Source: Nemertoderma westbladi
Taxonomy: Eukaryota > Xenacoelomorpha > Nemertodermatida > Nemertodermatidae
DNA: 64,000 nt
Direction: 5' to 3'
Assembly: GCA_032718475.1 (NCBI GenBank)
Contig: JAUCBJ010001842.1
Span: 1-64,000, forward strand
Positions 59,009-64,000 of this stretch are shown here, one piece after another. Numbering within the stretch: the first letter of the stretch is position 1; each line of letters starts with the position of its first letter. Made by a program: the position numbers and the translations under genes. The notes under the pieces are model-generated. The model did no database searches and was not told the DNA's origin. It saw nothing but the letters and a program-made list of their open reading frames with translations.

Positions 59009-62000
59009 CTATAAGAGATAAATAATAATATTATAGTTGGGGCGAGCCATGTAGTAACATTGGAACAGCGACTATAAGAGATAAATAATAATATTATAGT
59101 TGGGGCGAGCCATGTAGTAACATTGGCGGAACAGCGACTATAAGAGATAAATAATAATATTATAGTTGGGGCGAGCCATGTAGTAACATTGGAACAGCGA
59201 CTATAAGAGATAAATAATAATATTATAGTTGGGGCGAGCCATGTAGTAACATTGGTGGAACAGCGACTATAAGAGATAAATAATAATATTATAGTTGGGG
59301 CGAGCCATGTAGTAACATTGTTGAAACAGCGACTATAAGAGATAAATAATAATATTATAGTTGGGGCGAGCCATGTAGTAACATTGGTGGAACAGCGACT
59401 ATAAGAGATAAATAATAATATTATAGTTGGGGCGAGCCATGTAGTAACATTGTTGAAACAGCGACTATAAGAGATAAATAATAATATTATAGTTGGGGCG
59501 AGCCATGTAGTAACATTGGAACAGCGACTATAAGAGATAAATAATAATATTATAGTTGGGGCGAGCCATGTAGTAACATTGGTGGAACAGCGACTATAAG
59601 AGATAAATAATAATATTATAGTTGGTGCGAGCCATGTAGTAACATTGGAACAGCGACTATAAGAGATAAATAATAATATTATAGTTGGGGCGAGCCATGT
59701 AGTAACATTGGTGGAACAGCGACTATAAGAGATAAATAATAATATTATAGTTGGGGCGAGCCATGTAGTAACATTGGAACAGCGACTATAAGAGATAAAT
59801 AATAATATTATAGTTGGGGCGAGCCATGTAGTAACATTGTTGAAACAGCGACTATAAGAGATAAATAATAATATTATAGTTGGGGCGAGCCATGTAGTAA
59901 CATTGGAACAGCGACTATAAGAGATAAATAATAATATTATAGTTGGGGCGAGCCATGTAGTAACATTGGTGGAACAGCGACTATAAGAGATAAATAATAA
60001 TATTATAGTTGGTGCGAGCCATGTAGTAACATTGGAACAGCGACTATAAGAGATAAATAATAATATTATAGTTGGGGCGAGCCATGTAGTAACATTGGTG
60101 GAACAGCGACTATAAGAGATAAATAATAATATTATAGTTGGTGCGAGCCATGTAGTAACATTGGTGGAACAGCGACTATAAGAGATAAATAATAATATTA
60201 TAGTTGGGGCGAGCCATGTAGTAACATTGGAACAGCGACTATAAGAGATAAATAATAATATTATAGTTGGGGCGAGCCATGTAGTAACATTGGTGGAACA
60301 GCGACTATAAGAGATAAATAGTAATATTATAGTTGGTGCGAGCCATGTAGTAACATTGTAAGAGCGACTATAAGAGATAAATAATAATATTATAGTTGGG
60401 GCGAGCCATGTAGTAACATTGGCGGAACAGCGACTATAAGAGATAAATAATAATATTATAGTTGGGGCGAGCCATGTAGTAACATTGGAACAGCGACTAT
60501 AAGAGATAAATAATAATATTATAGTTGGGGCGAGCCATGTAGTAACATTGGTGGAACAGCGACTATAAGAGATAAATAATAATATTATAGTTGGGGCGAG
60601 CCATGTAGTAACATTGGTGGAACAGCGACTATAAGAGATAAATAATAATATTATAGTTGGGGCGAGCCATGTAGTAACATTGGAACAGCGACTATAAGAT
60701 ATAAATAATAATATTATAGTTGGGGCGAGCCATGTAGTAACATTGGTGGAACAGCGACTATAAGATATAAATAATAATATTATAGTTGGGGCGAGCCATG
60801 TAGTAACATTGGAACAGCGACTATAAGAGATAAATAATAATATTATAGTTGGGGCGAGCCATGTAGTAACATTGGTGGAACAGCGACTATAAGAGATAAA
60901 TAATAATATTATAGTCGGTGCGAGCCATGTAGTAACATTGGTGGAACAGCGACTATAAGAGATAAATAATAATATTATAGTTGGGGCGAGCCATGTAGTA
61001 ACATTGGAACAGTGACTATAAGAGATAAATAATAATATTATAGTTGGGGCGAGCCATGTAGTAACATTGGTGGAACAGCGACTATAAGAGATAAATAATA
61101 ATATTATAGTTGGTGGAGCCATGTAGTAACATTGGAACAGCGACTATAAGAGATAAATAATAATATTATAGTCGGTGCGAGCCATGTAGTAACATTGGTG
61201 GAACAGCGACTATAAGAGATAAATAATAATATTATAGTTGGGGCGAGCCATGTAGTAACATTGGTGGAACAGCGACTATAAGAGATAAATAATAATATTA
61301 TAGTTGGGGCGAGCCATGTAGTAACATTGGAACAGTGACTATAAGAGATAAATAATAATATTATAGTCGGTGCGAGCCATGTAGTAACATTGGAACAGCG
61401 ACTATAAGAGATAAATAATAATATTATAGTCGGTGCGAGCCATGTAGTAACATTGGTGGAACAGCGACTATAAGAGATAAATAATAATATTATAGTTGGG
61501 GCGAGCCATGTAGTAACATTGGTGGAACAGCGACTATAAGAGATAAATAATAATATTATAGTCGGTGCGAGCCATGTAGTAACATTGGTGGAACAGCGAC
61601 TATAAGAGATAAATAATAATATTATAGTTGGGGCGAGCCATGTAGTAACATTGGAACAGTGACTATAAGAGATAAATAATAATATTATAGTTGGGGCGAG
61701 CCATGTAGTAACATTGGTGGAACAGCGACTATAAGAGATAAATAATAATATTATAGTTGGGGCGAGCCATGTAGTAACATTGGAACAGTGACTATAAGAG
61801 ATAAATAATAATATTATAGTCGGTGCGAGCCATGTAGTAACATTGGAACAGCGACTATAAGAGATAAATAATAATATTATAGTCGGTGCGAGCCATGTAG
61901 TAACATTGGTGGAACAGCGACTATAAGAGATAAATAATAATATTATAGTTGGTGGAGCCATGTAGTAACATTGGAACAGCGACTATAAGAGATAAATAAT

Positions 62001-64000
62001 AATATTATAGTCGGTGCGAGCCATGTAGTAACATTGGTAGAACAGCGACTATAAGAGATAAATAATAATATTATAGTTGGGGCGAGCCATGTAGTAACAT
62101 TGGTGGAACAGCGACTATAAGAGATAAATAATAATATTATAGTCGGTGCGAGCCATGTAGTAACATTGGTGGAACAGCGACTATAAGAGATAAATAATAA
62201 TATTATAGTTGGGGCGAGCCATGTAGTAACATTGGTGGAACAGCGACTATAAGAGATAAATAATAATATTATAGTCGGTGCGAGCCATGTAGTAACATTG
62301 GTGGAACAGCGACTATAAGAGATAAATAATAATATTATAGTTGGTGGAGCCATGTAGTAACATTGGAACAGCGACTATAAGATATAAATAATAATATTAT
62401 AGTTGGGGCGAGCCATGTAGTAACATTGGTGGAACAGCGACTATAAGAGATAAATAATAATATTATAGTTGGGGCGAGCCATGTAGTAACATTGGTGGAA
62501 CAGCGACTGTAAGAGATAAATAATAATATTATAGTTGGGGCGAGCCATGTAGTAACATTGGAACAGCGACTATGAGAGATAAATAATAATATTATAGTTG
62601 GGGCGAGCCATGTAGTAACATTGTTGAAATAGCGACTATAAGAGATAAATAATAATATTATAGTCGGTGCGAGCCATGTAGTAACATTGGTAGAACAGCG
62701 ACTGTAAGAGATAAATAATAATATTATAGTTGGGGCGAGCCATGTAGTAACATTGGAACAGCGACTATGAGAGATAAATAATAATATTATAGTCGGTGCG
62801 AGCCATGTAGTAACATTGGTAGAACAGCGACTGTAAGAGATAAATAATAATATTATAGTTGGGGCGAGCCATGTAGTAACATTGGAACAGTGACTATAAG
62901 AGATAAATAATAATATTATAGTTGGGGCGAGCCATGTAGTAACATTGGAACAGCGACTATGAGAGATAAATAATAATATTATAGTCGGTGCGAGCCATGT
63001 AGTAACATTGGTAGAACAGCGACTGTAAGAGATAAATAATAATATTATAGTTGGGGCGAGCCATGTAGTAACATTGGAACAGCGACTATGAGAGATAAAT
63101 AATAATATTATAGTTGGGGCGAGCCATGTAGTAACATTGGAACAGCGACTATAAGAGATAAATAATAATATTATAGTTGGTGCGAGCCATGTAGTAACAT
63201 TGGTGGAACAGCGACTATAAGAGATAAATAATAATATTATAGTTGGGGCGAGCCATGTAGTAACATTGGAACAGCGACTATGAGAGATAAATAATAATAT
63301 TATAGTTGGGGCGAGCCATGTAGTAACATTGGTGAACAGCGACTATAAGAGATAAATAATAATATTATAGTTGGGGCGAGCCATGTAGTAACATTGTGGA
63401 ACAGCGACTATAAGAGATAAATAATAATATTATAGTTGGGGCGAGCCATGTAGTAACATTGGTGGAACAGCGACTATAAGAGATAAATAATAATATTATA
63501 GTTGGGGCGAGCCATGTAGTAACATTGGAACAGCGACTATAAGAGATAAATAATAATATTATAGTTGGGGCGAGCCATGTAGTAACATTGGTAGAACAGC
63601 GACTATAAGAGATAAATAATAATATTATAGTTGGGGCGAGCCATGTAGTAACATTGGTGGAACAGCGACTATAAGAGATAAATAATAATATTATAGTTGG
63701 GGCGAGCCATGTAGTAACATTGGTGAACAGCGACTATAAGAGATAAATAATAATATTATAGTCGGGGCGAGCCATGTAGTAACATTGGTGGAACAGCGAC
63801 TATAAGAGATAAATAATAATATTATAGTTGGGGCGAGCCATGTAGTAACATTGGCGGAACAGCGACTATAAGAGATAAATAATAATATTATAGTTGGGGC
63901 GAGCCATGTAGTAACATTGGAACAGCGACTATAAGAGATAAATAATAATATTATAGTTGGGGCGAGCCATGTAGTAACATTGGTGGAACAGCGACTATAA
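58992..64000 (-). repeat. 63/66-bp minisatellite built from an exon acceptor junction (runs off window)
   Basis: Roughly 75-80 copies. On the minus strand each unit has the acceptor TTATTTATCTCTTATAG, then exon-derived TCGCTGTTCCAATGTTACTA and CATGGCTCGCCCCAACTATA. Units are 63 bp, or 66 bp with a CAC insertion, and variants (GGTGG, GTTGA, GGTAG, GTCGGTG) recur in blocks. Only the copy at 59008 continues into LAP coding sequence; entering at any other acceptor reads ...MARPNYNIIIYLL-stop. Long open frames in another frame (717, 285 and 136 codons) are by-products of unit lengths divisible by three. Confidence 0.95.

Noticed and set aside
58969-62353. Very long minus-strand open frames (717, 285 and 136 codons) of a hydrophobic 21-22 residue repeat
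   Set aside because: They come from a stop-free frame in 63/66-bp units. The true LAP exon uses another frame of the same DNA, and the three frames are split only by one-base unit variants. No start context or non-repeat domain.

Overview
The window is nuclear DNA from an invertebrate animal. It is AT-rich, with spliced genes, GT-AG introns, LINE and SINE retroposons, cut-and-paste transposons and very long tandem arrays. Both recognisable host genes, an angiotensin-converting-enzyme (ACE, peptidase family M2) homologue and a LAP-type leucine-rich-repeat protein of the Erbin/LRRC7 kind, are typical of metazoans. I cannot name the species from sequence alone.

Positions 491-31863 (+ strand): the last five exons of a membrane-anchored ACE-like peptidase (555 codons before the stop, 5' end outside the window). 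It keeps the HExxH zinc site and the third zinc ligand, but differs at several substrate- and chloride-binding positions. Its final intron is 26.65 kb long; about 24.26 kb of that is one 20-bp satellite (about 1,210 copies) with an almost perfect core and a diversified right flank showing higher-order structure.

Positions 31864-37490: AT-rich spacer, a palindromic element built on a 29-bp hairpin array, a 20-bp minisatellite, nested hairpins, and two minus-strand LAP exons. Positions 37491-57560: a 20-kb LAP intron filled with two young RTE-like LINE copies (12-bp target-site duplications), tRNA-derived SINEs, three terminal-inverted-repeat elements, dispersed duplications and a small two-helix membrane protein ORF. 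Positions 57561-64000: two more LAP exons, then a 63/66-bp minisatellite that runs off the window end.

The most striking pattern is that four tandem arrays are built from the exon-intron junctions of these two genes: the donor of the first ACE exon (decayed), the donor of the fourth ACE exon (50 bp x 6), the acceptor of one LAP exon (61 bp x 4) and the acceptor of another LAP exon (63/66 bp, roughly 75-80 copies). In the three well-preserved arrays only the copy touching the exon gives an open reading frame; the other copies are intronic decoy splice sites followed by stops. The ACE gene (+) and the LAP gene (-) converge, and no later LAP exon is recognisable in the window, so ACE may lie antisense inside a LAP intron.
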